Shown piece after piece: positions 27,092 to 35,915 of a stretch of DNA of 64,000 nt. The translations under genes were made by a program, and so were the position numbers. The stretch lies in assembly GCF_019278565.1 (NCBI RefSeq), contig NZ_CP058988.1:1674001-1738000 (forward strand). Direction: 5' to 3'. Below the pieces are notes generated by a model that was not told where the DNA came from, did no database searches, and saw only the letters and a list, made by a program, of their open reading frames with translations. The first letter of the stretch is position 1. Every line of letters starts with the position of its first letter. This stretch comes from Cellulophaga sp. HaHa_2_95 (GTDB lineage Bacteria > Bacteroidota > Bacteroidia > Flavobacteriales > Flavobacteriaceae).

Positions 27092-28093
27092 ATGACTAAA
27101 ATTCAAGAAGTAGACGATTCTGCAATGTGTATTTCAAGAAAAAAAAAGGGGAGGGGTTTTGCTTTTTATGATGAAGATGGTTTAAAAATTCAAGATAAGA
27201 AAATCTTAAAGAGACTTAGAAACCTTGTCATACCACCTATGTGGTCAGACGTTAATATCTGTCGGTTTGATGATGGACACATACAGGCCATTGGACGGGA
27301 TCTAAAAGGCCGAAAGCAATATATCTATCATTCTGTCTATGAAAAAAATAGACAAGAGGCAAAATTTAGAAAGATGCTAGATTTTGCAGATCACTTACCA
27401 AAAATTAGAAAGAGAGCTTACAAAGATTTGAAGGCAAAAGAATGGAACAAACGTAAGTTGTTAGCCTTAATAATTCTTATTTTAGACGAGTACGGGGTGA
27501 GAATTGGCAATAAACATTACCGTAATGAAAATGAAACATTTGGATTAACAACCTTGCGTAGAAAACATTTGAATTTTGAGGGTGATGAGTTAGTTTTTAA
27601 ATATAAGGGCAAAAGTAATCAAGAAAGAGAAGTGCATATTGATGACGAACATTTAATCCCTTTTATAAAAGAAACAGCTAATCTTCCAGGCTATGAGATT
27701 TTTAGGTATAAAGACCAATACGGAGTATTTCAGGATGTGGATAGCGAAGAAGTAAATACATATATCAACACTTTTATGGGAGATGGTTTTTCTAGTAAAG
27801 ACTTTAGAACATGGTCAGGTAGCAGACTGGCTATAGAATGTTATGATTATGCTTTGAAAGATCACGCAAAAAGTACCCGTAAAAAGTTTAGTAATATGGT
27901 CATCAAAATGGTTGCTGAAGAACTGGGAAACACACCATCCGTATGCAAAAATTATTATGTGCATCCGGCAGTATTCAATGCCATAGATGCGAAAGAGGTT
28001 CCCAATCCAAATCCCTATAAAAATACACGTAGTACATACAAACTTTCTGCTAGTGAACGGTTAGCCTATCAAATTATTAAGGACAGTTATTAG
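27092..28093 (+). CDS. DNA topoisomerase IB
   Basis: 333 residues, the size of poxvirus-type bacterial topoisomerase IB. The N-terminal domain has IPPMWSDVNICRFDDGHIQAIGRD, typical of the clamp domain. Catalytic residues: Arg137 in VRIGN, the Lys in KYKGKSN at about 170-174, an Arg in DFRTWSGS near 239, and the active-site tyrosine (Tyr289) in the motif KNYYVHPAVF, corresponding to RxSYIHP in family members. It relaxes supercoils without ATP by nicking and rejoining one strand through a 3-phosphotyrosine. Many environmental bacteria carry this gene as an accessory enzyme near stress genes, as here. Confidence 0.93.
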   Translation: MTKIQEVDDSAMCISRKKKGRGFAFYDEDGLKIQDKKILKRLRNLVIPPMWSDVNICRFDDGHIQAIGRDLKGRKQYIYHSVYEKNRQEAKFRKMLDFADHLPKIRKRAYKDLKAKEWNKRKLLALIILILDEYGVRIGNKHYRNENETFGLTTLRRKHLNFEGDELVFKYKGKSNQEREVHIDDEHLIPFIKETANLPGYEIFRYKDQYGVFQDVDSEEVNTYINTFMGDGFSSKDFRTWSGSRLAIECYDYALKDHAKSTRKKFSNMVIKMVAEELGNTPSVCKNYYVHPAVFNAIDAKEVPNPNPYKNTRSTYKLSASERLAYQIIKDSY

Positions 28094-28731
28094 GAGCGCT
28101 ATTTTTTAAAGTCGATTGTTGCGTGTTGACAACGATATTGTAAAAGAAATTATAATAAGTACAGGCAACTTCTAACGCTAAACTTTTGACAAATATAAAT
28201 TGTTTAGGCTAACTAATAATTGGGCAATGCTATTTTTAGGTAAAATTGAGGCTGAATTATTCGAGGGAAGTTCTACTCTATAAATACCTCGCTTCTACAA
28301 AAAAAATCCTGAAATTCCACGAAATAGGTATACTTCCGATATTTACCATTATTAATTGTATTTTGTTAACAGAGTGCTAATTAATTTGCTTCTTTTGCAT
28401 GGGAACATAACGATTATAATTAACTTCTAAGATAATACCCTCTCAGCTTTAGGTCAAACTATACGTGGGTGTAATTTTTTAAGGGGTTTATTTAACTAAC
28501 CCTATGTAGTCGTACTTTATTATTACTAAATTGACTTTTTTAATCTTGTATCAGCGAGATTTAAATAAACTACAAATCTCCAGAATATAATGGAGATCAT
28601 AATTAGTAGGGTTTAGTCTTTTAATGATGAAAAATCTAAATATAACCAACAATAGATTGGTGTAGTGGATTTATGAACTTGGTCATTAGCTTGGCAACTA
28701 GTATTTAGTTGAATCGTTAAAAGAGGACTTT
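28094..28731. other. 638-base stretch without a gene
   Basis: No reading frame here has a plausible start, length and composition. Directly after the topoisomerase stop, about 28116-28137 can fold into a weak hairpin (ATTGTTG with CAACGAT, one wobble) without a T-tract. Near the receiver-domain gene two overlapping hairpins occur (28556-28597). The long AT-rich leader could hold the promoter and a 5' leader of the next gene or an unrecognised small RNA. Confidence 0.6.
28556..28597 (+). promoter_or_regulatory. Two mutually exclusive hairpins
   Basis: Stem A pairs GAGATTT (28556-28562) with AAATCTC (28574-28580). Stem B pairs ATCTCCA (28576-28582) with TGGAGAT (28591-28597). The stems share 28576-28580, so only one can form at a time. 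This is the layout of a conformational switch, 135 bases upstream of the receiver-domain gene. No U-tract follows stem B. Confidence 0.35.
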
Positions 28732-29181
28732 ATGAATTTACAATTTCGAAAAATTGCCATTGCAGATGACGATGAAGATGATAGATATATCTTTCAAGAA
28801 GCATTTGAGTCTTTAAATCTAGGCTTGGAATTATTTCAATTTAAGGATGGGATGGAATTAATGAATTATTTGAATTGTTCCTTGAATGAATTGCCTAATT
28901 TTTTGTTTTTAGACTTAAACATGCCTAAGAAAAATGGTTTAGAATGTTTACAAGAAATTAGAGCTAATGAAAGATTAAAAGGGCTGCCAATAAGTATTTA
29001 CTCTACTTCTAATTCGGACAGAGATATTCAAGAAGCCTATGCGTTAGGAGCTGATATTTACTTAACGAAACCGACTAGCTTTAATTTGCTTAAAAACTCT
29101 TTAGAACGTCTATTTACAAGTAGTTGGGTAAAAGAGATGACGAAGCCTAGCAAAAAAGAATTTATTTTTAACCTGTATTAG
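28732..29181 (+). CDS. Single-domain response regulator (CheY-like)
   Basis: 149 residues, a receiver domain alone. Acidic pair in IADDDEDDR, phospho-acceptor Asp61 in LFLDLNMPKKNG, Thr/Ser in IYSTSNSD, and Lys in LTKPTSF: a complete phosphorylation site. There is no output domain, so it would act through protein contact or in a phosphorelay. No histidine kinase is adjacent. This Rcp1-like form (DDDEDDRYIFQEAFE) is common in Bacteroidetes next to PAS kinases. The next gene, 117 bases on, is an AraC regulator that may be functionally linked. Confidence 0.92.
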   Translation: MNLQFRKIAIADDDEDDRYIFQEAFESLNLGLELFQFKDGMELMNYLNCSLNELPNFLFLDLNMPKKNGLECLQEIRANERLKGLPISIYSTSNSDRDIQEAYALGADIYLTKPTSFNLLKNSLERLFTSSWVKEMTKPSKKEFIFNLY

Positions 29182-29298
29182 AAACAACATAAAATTTATT
29201 TTTCTGGAGATTACAGTGGCTTAGAGGACAATATGATTGCAAATATTAATTTTTTGAGCTTAATTTGGAGTAATCATTAAATAAGTATAAAAGTAGTT

Positions 29299-30333
29299 AT
29301 GAAGCGTATTGTGGTTAATTCTTTGCCCTTAAAAGATGTTATTAATGATATTGCGAAAGCATTAGATACAGAATTTGTTCAAAAATGTGATCAATTTATA
29401 TTATCAGTTCCGGAACACTACGGCCGTGGTGAAATAATGGGAGTGAACTTTAAAAATAACATGGGAATTTTAATCTATAATTGTGAGTTCAAAGAAGATT
29501 TTGAAATTCAATTTGTCATAAAAGAAGTACATCCCTTAAAATTTTTATTTTGTCTGGAAGGCACTTTGGAACATAAGTTTGCGGAAGATGATCACAGACA
29601 TTCTATCGTACAATATCAAAATGCAATTGTATCTAGTAGTAAGCACAATGGACATATATTATGTTTTAAAAAAAACCAGAAAACCATATTTTATAGTTTA
29701 GAAATAGATCGCCTCAACTTTTTAGAACATTACCAATGTGAGATTGATAGCCTTTCAGATACATTACAGGATTTGTTTAGAGATGAAGCAGCAGATAACG
29801 TTTTTTATTATGATGGTTTTTATAGTCTAGAATTAGCAACTTTATTTACAGAAATTCAAGAGTTTCAACACGGAAGCTTTCTCAAGAAAACTTTTCTAGA
29901 AGGTAAGTCCTACGAAATATTGACAAAACAGATAATTCAATATGAAGACGATTTAAAGAATGAAAGCAAGCGGACTTTACTTCGTATTTCTGAAATAAAG
30001 AAAGTAAGAGAAGCCATTATTTTGATTGATACTGATGTGGCCACCTATAAAAATTTGAAAGTAATATCTGCTACAGTAGGACTTAATCAAAGTAAGTTGC
30101 AGTATGGCTTTCAGTATTTCTTTAAACAAACTATTCATCAATATATTCAAAACAAACGTTTAGAGCAGAGCAAAGTTTTATTAATTCAGCAAGAGAATTC
30201 TATTGCTGACGTCATGTTTTTATTAGGTATAACAAGCAGGAGTTACTTCTCTAAATTATTTAGGGATAAATATGGGATGACACCTTCTTATTATAGAGAT
30301 AATTTCAAAAAAATAATTGATAATAAAAAGTAG
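29299..30333 (+). CDS. AraC family transcriptional regulator
   Basis: 344 residues. The C-terminal about 100 residues form the double helix-turn-helix of AraC/XylS: LKVISATVGLNQSKLQYGFQ then SIADVMFLLGITSRSYFSKLF followed by the conserved MTPSYYR ending. The N-terminal about 200 residues are a beta-rich ligand or partner domain without a recognised signature (IQFVIKEVHPLKFLFCLEGTL in part resembles a cupin-like strand set). The target is unknown. It converges on the DUF892 gene with 24 bases between, and the alginate genes begin about 950 bases downstream, so regulation of those genes is possible but untested. Confidence 0.9.
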   Translation: MKRIVVNSLPLKDVINDIAKALDTEFVQKCDQFILSVPEHYGRGEIMGVNFKNNMGILIYNCEFKEDFEIQFVIKEVHPLKFLFCLEGTLEHKFAEDDHRHSIVQYQNAIVSSSKHNGHILCFKKNQKTIFYSLEIDRLNFLEHYQCEIDSLSDTLQDLFRDEAADNVFYYDGFYSLELATLFTEIQEFQHGSFLKKTFLEGKSYEILTKQIIQYEDDLKNESKRTLLRISEIKKVREAIILIDTDVATYKNLKVISATVGLNQSKLQYGFQYFFKQTIHQYIQNKRLEQSKVLLIQQENSIADVMFLLGITSRSYFSKLFRDKYGMTPSYYRDNFKKIIDNKK

Positions 30334-30357
30334 TTAAAATATTATTGTAGTGATAGC

Positions 30358-30849
30358 TTAGTACTTATTTGCTGCTTTTTTGTTCATATGATTTTCTGCC
30401 AAATCTGTTAGGCTTTCATTAATTTCGTATACTTGGTTTAGTGTGTCATTTAAAAGAGAAGTGATCGAAGTTAATTTAAGCTCTTTGGCGTAGCTTAGAG
30501 CAGTATCATAACATGCTATTTTGTAATACTCAATTTTTTGTAATTCGGCAATAATCCCCGCATCTTTAAGCTCTGATTTAATGTCTTTATTTAAAAATAG
30601 CGTAATCTGTTTGATTAGGCTCGTCATCACCTCTGAAGTTTGAGTTGTATGTAGTATTTCTAGTACTTGGCCGACTTGACCTATTTTGATACTTTGAATT
30701 GTAGTCTCTTGCAAATGCAAATGAAGTAATTTCAGAAGGTACTTGTCTTTAGCACAGAATATAATTTTAGGTAGAATTTGAAGTAATTGTAGTTCAATAT
30801 CTAGTAAATCTTTTACTTGATATTCTAAAAGATGAGTAAGATGTTTCAT
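30358..30849 (-). CDS. DUF892 (YciE/YciF-like) ferritin-like protein, metal site altered
   Basis: 163 residues in a four-helix pattern: LLEYQVKDLLDIELQLLQILPKI, LLKLLHLHLQET, a third helix with GIIAELQKIEYYKIACYDTALSYAKEL and a last helix LNQVYEINESLTDLA. These match DUF892, a ferritin-like family induced by stress in enterobacteria. In family members the third helix reads QKxEHYEIAxY; here EHYE is replaced by EYYK, losing the histidine and one glutamate of the expected di-iron site. It may therefore not bind metal. It lies alone on the minus strand. Confidence 0.8.
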   Translation of the reverse strand: MKHLTHLLEYQVKDLLDIELQLLQILPKIIFCAKDKYLLKLLHLHLQETTIQSIKIGQVGQVLEILHTTQTSEVMTSLIKQITLFLNKDIKSELKDAGIIAELQKIEYYKIACYDTALSYAKELKLTSITSLLNDTLNQVYEINESLTDLAENHMNKKAANKY

Positions 30850-31282
30850 GGCGTATGATTAGTTGCCAAAGGTCGTCACGTAAAGATTTGTAAAGTACTC
30901 TTATAAATCTTTTAATTACTCCTAATACATCAGTATTTGAAATAGTTAGCCTTACACTCCCGGGAAACATTTTTTTTATACATACCATGATAATCAACAT
31001 TTATAAACCTACATAATTACCTGTGCCAAATTTATTTCTAGAGATTTATTTCATTTTTTTTAATTTTAGGTAGAGAACCTTTTTGCAATAAGTTTAAATT
31101 CTTCTTTACAGAATTATATATAGTTGAAATAAAAGTTAAAAATTCGATAATACGACAAATATCAGTATATTTGGTAAACCAGTTTGGAAAACCAATTTTA
31201 TAAAATTTGCAGTGCTCTTAATTACGCATCGTGACGGTTCTCTAATCCTAATTCATTAAGAATTTTACATAAACCAAATAGC
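30850..31282. other. 433-base divergent intergenic region with operator for alginate genes
   Basis: Lies between the start of the DUF892 gene (minus) and the PL6 gene (plus). The right half holds a promoter and tandem palindrome (31166-31194). The left half, with an AT-rich stretch near 31030-31070, shows no convincing gene or motif; the open frame on the minus strand at 30794-31000 overlaps DUF892 and looks spurious. Confidence 0.6.
31166..31194 (+). promoter_or_regulatory. Promoter -7 box overlapped by tandem palindromic operator
   Basis: TATATTTG (31166-31173) fits TAnnTTTG. Directly overlapping it is TGGTAAACCA (31172-31181), with TGGT/ACCA arms, and 3 bases later the near copy TGGAAAACCA (31185-31194). 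The two sites are 13 bases centre to centre. A repressor bound here would cover the -7 box and the start point, about 100 bases upstream of the PL6 gene. TGGT-N2-ACCA resembles operators of GntR/FadR-type regulators; that assignment is inference. Confidence 0.6.
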
Positions 31283-33586
31283 ATGAAAAAGAGTTTTATC
31301 CTTTTGTTTTTAAGTCTTGCACTATTTTCGCACCAAGAAAAAGTAGTAGCCCAAACTTTAAACGTTAGTACAGCCCAAGAATTACAAGACGCTATCGCTG
31401 AGGCGAAAGCAGGAAACGAAATTGTTCTTCAAAATGGGGTTTGGAAAGATATTCAAATTAAATTTTATGGAGAGGGGACAGCAGATAAGCCGATAACATT
31501 ACGGGCAGAAACACCTGGAAAAGTAAGCATTGAAGGGGTGTCTAATTTAAAATTAGGGGGAATGTACCTTGTTGTTAAGGACTTACATTTCAGAAATGGG
31601 TACACGCCTTCAAATAGTGTTATTCAATTTAAGATTAATGAAGATTCTATTGCAAACCACAGTAGGATTACCAATTGTGTAATAGATGAATTTACGCAAC
31701 CCAACAGGGAAGTGTCAGACCATTGGATAGAATTTTGGGGAAGAAACAACCAATTAGATCATAGTTCTATTGTAGGGAAATCAAATTTTGGTCCTACAGT
31801 TAGAGTCTTCCTAAAAGGAAACGAGCATGTAAACAATCACCATCAAATTGTATATAATCATTTTGGTCCTAGACCACGTAAGGGTGGGCCTCATGGTGAA
31901 ACGTTACAGATAGGGAGTAGTCATACTTCAATGACCCCATCATATACGAATGTCTCTAATAATTTTTTTGACAGGTGTAATGGTGAAGTTGAAATAATTT
32001 CTAACAAGTCTAATTTCAACGAATATCGTAATAATATTTTCTTTGAGAGTGAAGGATCTTTAGTGTTAAGACATGGGAACTATTGTACTATTGATGGTAA
32101 TGTCTTTATAGGAAATGACAACTCTGAATTTATCGGAGGTATTCGTGTCATAAATACAGGACATTGGATTACCAATAACTACTTCTATAAGATTAAAGGA
32201 AATGAGTTTAGAAGTGCCTTAGCGGTAATGAATGGTATTCCTAAATCGCCACTTAATCGATACAACCAAGTTACAGATGTGGTGGTGGCTTATAATACGT
32301 ATATAGACTGTAAATCGCCATTTCAATTTGGTGTAGGGACTAATATTGATAAAAAAGAGGTGTTACCCGCTTCAGAAATTCGTTCAGCCAGACCAGAACG
32401 TATGCTTCTCGCTAATAATTTAGTGTTTAATCATGAAAAAGAGGAATATCCTATAGTAAATTATGATGATGTAGGTGGTGTCATATTTAAGCGTAATGTT
32501 CTGAACAATCAGAATAAAAGCGGAGTTTCTAGTGACGGTATAAGCACTGAAGACTTTAGTGTAAATAAACTATCAGAAAATCTCTATGTACCTGAAAACA
32601 GCTTGGAAAACGTGTATCATGGTTTTGATTTTGAAACTATTAAAACAGATTTCTTCGGTGCAGATAGGACGCAACAAAACAGTATCGGTGCTATGACGGT
32701 GCCTGTAAGTGGAAATCCTTTGTTAATTAAAAAAGAAATATATGGCGCATCATGGTTTTCTTTAACGGCATCAAATGCTACTCCAAAAACGATTCAAGTA
32801 AGTTCTTCTAGAGCATTGCAATCGAAACTTAAAAGTGCACACTCCGGAGATATTATAGCCTTGAAAGGCGGAGTATATAAGATAAATTCTTCATTGTTAA
32901 TCGATAAAAATATTACGATTACTTCTGCGGATAAAAATAGAAGAGCGGAAATTAGATTTACTTCAGAAAAGCCTGGTTTTACAATGTTACCAAAAGGCGA
33001 ATTACACCTAAATAACGTAAGCTTAAAAGGAAATAAGACACAAGATGCGATTGCTACTTTAGACAAGAATATGTCTAAAGCTTTTAACTTAGATATTAAA
33101 AACACAGAGATTTCAAGTTTTAAAAGTGTTATAAAGGCCTACAAAGCATCATTTGCAGATACCATCTCAATAGAAGGCAGTACTATTAAAGATTGCCTTA
33201 TGGGTATTCTTTTAAATACAGAAATTGATGCTAAAGGCGATTACAACGCAGAGTTCGTGACCATTACGAATTCTACTTTCGATCATATAGGATCTTCCGT
33301 ACTTAATTACTATAGAGGAGGGTATGATGAGTCTACTATCGGAGGAAATTTAGTATTGAAAAATAATACATTTACCAATAGCGGTCAAGCCGATGAAAGT
33401 GGTTTGTTAATTCAGAATCACGGAATTGTAAATGTTATTTTTTCTGATAACACATTTAGAGATAACCCAGTAAAAGAGATCGCTATATTATGGGGAGAAA
33501 AAGGCCAAAAGCCAGTAAATAATGTTACTGAAAATTCTGGAGAAATTAGAATAGAACAAAACTTGAAACAAAAACTAATGTACTAG
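31283..33586 (+). CDS. PL6 alginate lyase
   Basis: 767 residues with signal peptide ending KVVAQ. The N-terminal half is a PL6 parallel beta-helix: NVSTAQELQDAIAEAKAG start, GGPHGETLQIG, and the catalytic pair Lys242 (EVEIISNKSNF) and Arg263 (LVLRHGNYCT). Their spacing of 21 matches Lys250/Arg271 of chondroitinase B, the founding structure. A second beta-helix domain (about 500-767) follows, as in two-domain PL6 alginate lyases where it helps form the active site of the dimer. PL6 cleaves alginate, often preferring guluronate-rich or mixed blocks, by beta-elimination. It is the first gene of a two-lyase unit, 11 bases before the next. Confidence 0.92.
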   Translation: MKKSFILLFLSLALFSHQEKVVAQTLNVSTAQELQDAIAEAKAGNEIVLQNGVWKDIQIKFYGEGTADKPITLRAETPGKVSIEGVSNLKLGGMYLVVKDLHFRNGYTPSNSVIQFKINEDSIANHSRITNCVIDEFTQPNREVSDHWIEFWGRNNQLDHSSIVGKSNFGPTVRVFLKGNEHVNNHHQIVYNHFGPRPRKGGPHGETLQIGSSHTSMTPSYTNVSNNFFDRCNGEVEIISNKSNFNEYRNNIFFESEGSLVLRHGNYCTIDGNVFIGNDNSEFIGGIRVINTGHWITNNYFYKIKGNEFRSALAVMNGIPKSPLNRYNQVTDVVVAYNTYIDCKSPFQFGVGTNIDKKEVLPASEIRSARPERMLLANNLVFNHEKEEYPIVNYDDVGGVIFKRNVLNNQNKSGVSSDGISTEDFSVNKLSENLYVPENSLENVYHGFDFETIKTDFFGADRTQQNSIGAMTVPVSGNPLLIKKEIYGASWFSLTASNATPKTIQVSSSRALQSKLKSAHSGDIIALKGGVYKINSSLLIDKNITITSADKNRRAEIRFTSEKPGFTMLPKGELHLNNVSLKGNKTQDAIATLDKNMSKAFNLDIKNTEISSFKSVIKAYKASFADTISIEGSTIKDCLMGILLNTEIDAKGDYNAEFVTITNSTFDHIGSSVLNYYRGGYDESTIGGNLVLKNNTFTNSGQADESGLLIQNHGIVNVIFSDNTFRDNPVKEIAILWGEKGQKPVNNVTENSGEIRIEQNLKQKLMY

Positions 33587-33597
33587 ATACACCCGTT

Positions 33598-35838
33598 ATG
33601 ACTAATTTTAAGATCTATTTTATTACCTTTTTACTAACTTCTATCTGTGGTTTTTCTCAAACGATACCAACCAATGAAGTAATAGCTACTGCAGACTTGA
33701 TCAATTATTTAACCCCAGAGGTTAAAGCAAAATTAAGAGAGGAAGGAGCGATTACAGAAGCTAGTTTAGCACAATATTTTCGGGATAAATTTTCTGAGCG
33801 TTATTTCTTTGACTTCAAAGATATTGATACTCGTTTTCAAGCCTATAATTCTATTTATACAGGAGTAGAAAAGTCTCATGAAGAAAATGCCAAGGATCAT
33901 ATGGGGAAGTATTTAGGCCCCGCACAATGGAAACTACCTTTTGATTATTTAGATGGGACACCAGTAAACGCTTATGCACTACGTCATTTAGCACGCCAAC
34001 ATAAAATGGTAGATGTGGCATATCAGTACTATTACCAGAATAAAGATCCAAAATATATTAACTATTTCAAAGATCAGTTGCAATCATTAAATGGAGCCTT
34101 ACAAGCAAATGAGTTTGAAAAAATAGAAGATGGGAATGGCGTATATGAAGTGTTTAGATCTGGTTACCGGGTTTTAAATTGGTTGCAGATTCATAACCTA
34201 TTTTTAGGACAAGAAGCGTATACAGATAAGGATCAGTTAACTACTATTGCCACCTTATTACAGCATGGAGCGCATTTGTTTCAGCATAATCCTGAGTTTG
34301 CTTCAGGAAACCATCAAACCAGAGGAATGTCAGCGCTTGCTATGATTTCTATGTTGTTTAGAGATTTTAAAGATACAGACACGTGGTATGAGCATTCCAT
34401 GTCGCTTTTAGAGCAACATATGTCTAAAGAAATTAATGATGATGGTTTTCAATTTGAACGTTCTATTCATTATCATATGAGCGATATTGATAACTATTTT
34501 TATGTGTATCAATTAGCTAAAATTAGCGAGTTAACGGTAAAACCGTTTTGGAAAGAACGCCTAAAATCACTCTTCATCACCCTTACAAAAATTGCATATC
34601 CAAATAAAACAGCTCCTGTATTGTCTGATGATACAGATAACCCTTGGGCCACTTATAACGATATTTCAGGAGCTTTAACCCTTGGATATTTACTCTTTGA
34701 ATCTCCTAACATTGGTCATTTTGCGAATGATCATGTGGAGCGTAAAATGTTTTGGTATGTAACCAATTCCCAATTAAAAATGTTAACGCATATTGAAGGG
34801 CAAGAACCAACAATGAAGTCGGTTGAGTTTCCTACGACAGGATATTATGTGATGCGTGAAGGCTGGAGTCCTGAGGATAAAATGATGGTAATTTCTGCTG
34901 GACTAGATGCTGATAAGCCAGATCACCAACATGGTGATATGCTAGGAATCCAAGCTATGGCACATGGAAAAGTTATGCTGCCAAACTATCAAGTACGTTA
35001 TTCTTTGGAAGATTATGATTTTTTTAAAAATTCTATGGTTAAAAACGTAGCACTGGTAGATGATGAGTTACAAGGCAAGCAGTATACTTCAAACCAAGGA
35101 GGTAGTGGTTTTGGGAAATTTTTGGAGTTGCCACAACCAAAAGTGATTGCTTGGAAAAAGAATGAAAATTCAGATATATTTATAGGAAGTCATAATGGTT
35201 TTGAAAAAAGTGGTGTACGTTACAGTAGGCAAGTTATTTACTTAAAAGATGATTTCTGGGTTGTAAAAGATAATTTCTCATCAGCAGTGCCACGTGATTA
35301 CAAGCAAGTTTGGCAAGGACATTATTCTTTAGAAGAAGCTCCAAATTTAATTAGATCTAGTTTTGATAATGCTTCAGGTTTAGATATTTATCAACTTAAA
35401 AAAGCAGATACCATAAGCACTTCTGGCGCCCGTGGTAAGCAGTGGACCGTAGTTACCAAAAAAGAGCAAAGTACCTTTAGCTTTATTAGTATAGTATATC
35501 CGTACCAAGGGTATGCCAATAGAATTGATGAGAACAAGGAGAAACCCAGTTTTAGAGAGTGGGTACTAAATGATACTTTCTGGAAGGCTTCTGGGGAAGA
35601 AACCTATTCATTATCTAAAGGGGAAACAGCCGTATTCTTTTCCGTAAATAAACTGGAATTTGAAAAAATAGCTTTAAATTTTTCTATAGTATCAGATCTT
35701 ATCGTGACCCTCAAGGATAGGAAGCTAAAGGTACAAGCTATCGGAGAACAGGAGACTGAATTATCGTTTCAAAATAAATCAACTAAAAAATCTATGATGT
35801 TAAAGCCTGGAGAGACAGTAGCATTTAGTATTAAATAG
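33598..35838 (+). CDS. Heparinase II/III-fold polysaccharide lyase, probable oligoalginate lyase (PL17-like)
   Basis: 746 residues with signal peptide ending CGFSQ. An N-terminal alpha/alpha toroid (about 90-380) contains SGNHQTRGMSAL with Asn238/His239, and FERSIHYHMSDIDNYF supplies likely catalytic His and Tyr. A C-terminal beta-sandwich begins near 415 with DADKPDHQHGDMLGIQA, the metal/His motif of heparinase II/III-like enzymes. PL17 enzymes release unsaturated monouronate from alginate oligomers, which fits pairing with PL6. PL39 or another heparinase-fold family cannot be excluded without a profile search. It is in an operon with PL6; no KDG kinase, SdrD-type reductase or SusC/D follows. 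Confidence 0.75.
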   Translation: MTNFKIYFITFLLTSICGFSQTIPTNEVIATADLINYLTPEVKAKLREEGAITEASLAQYFRDKFSERYFFDFKDIDTRFQAYNSIYTGVEKSHEENAKDHMGKYLGPAQWKLPFDYLDGTPVNAYALRHLARQHKMVDVAYQYYYQNKDPKYINYFKDQLQSLNGALQANEFEKIEDGNGVYEVFRSGYRVLNWLQIHNLFLGQEAYTDKDQLTTIATLLQHGAHLFQHNPEFASGNHQTRGMSALAMISMLFRDFKDTDTWYEHSMSLLEQHMSKEINDDGFQFERSIHYHMSDIDNYFYVYQLAKISELTVKPFWKERLKSLFITLTKIAYPNKTAPVLSDDTDNPWATYNDISGALTLGYLLFESPNIGHFANDHVERKMFWYVTNSQLKMLTHIEGQEPTMKSVEFPTTGYYVMREGWSPEDKMMVISAGLDADKPDHQHGDMLGIQAMAHGKVMLPNYQVRYSLEDYDFFKNSMVKNVALVDDELQGKQYTSNQGGSGFGKFLELPQPKVIAWKKNENSDIFIGSHNGFEKSGVRYSRQVIYLKDDFWVVKDNFSSAVPRDYKQVWQGHYSLEEAPNLIRSSFDNASGLDIYQLKKADTISTSGARGKQWTVVTKKEQSTFSFISIVYPYQGYANRIDENKEKPSFREWVLNDTFWKASGEETYSLSKGETAVFFSVNKLEFEKIALNFSIVSDLIVTLKDRKLKVQAIGEQETELSFQNKSTKKSMMLKPGETVAFSIK

Positions 35839-35915
35839 AAGTAGCTGATTTATTTGTTAAAACCATTTCAATAGAGGAATTTTGCCAATTATATTTAAAT
35901 TGAAAGCAGACCTTT

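Noticed and set aside
28116..28137. Terminator after topoisomerase IB
   Set aside because: The hairpin is short, includes a wobble pair and has no T-tract.
30794..31000. 68-codon minus-strand open frame upstream of the DUF892 gene
   Set aside because: Its end overlaps the DUF892 coding region in another frame and nothing supports translation.
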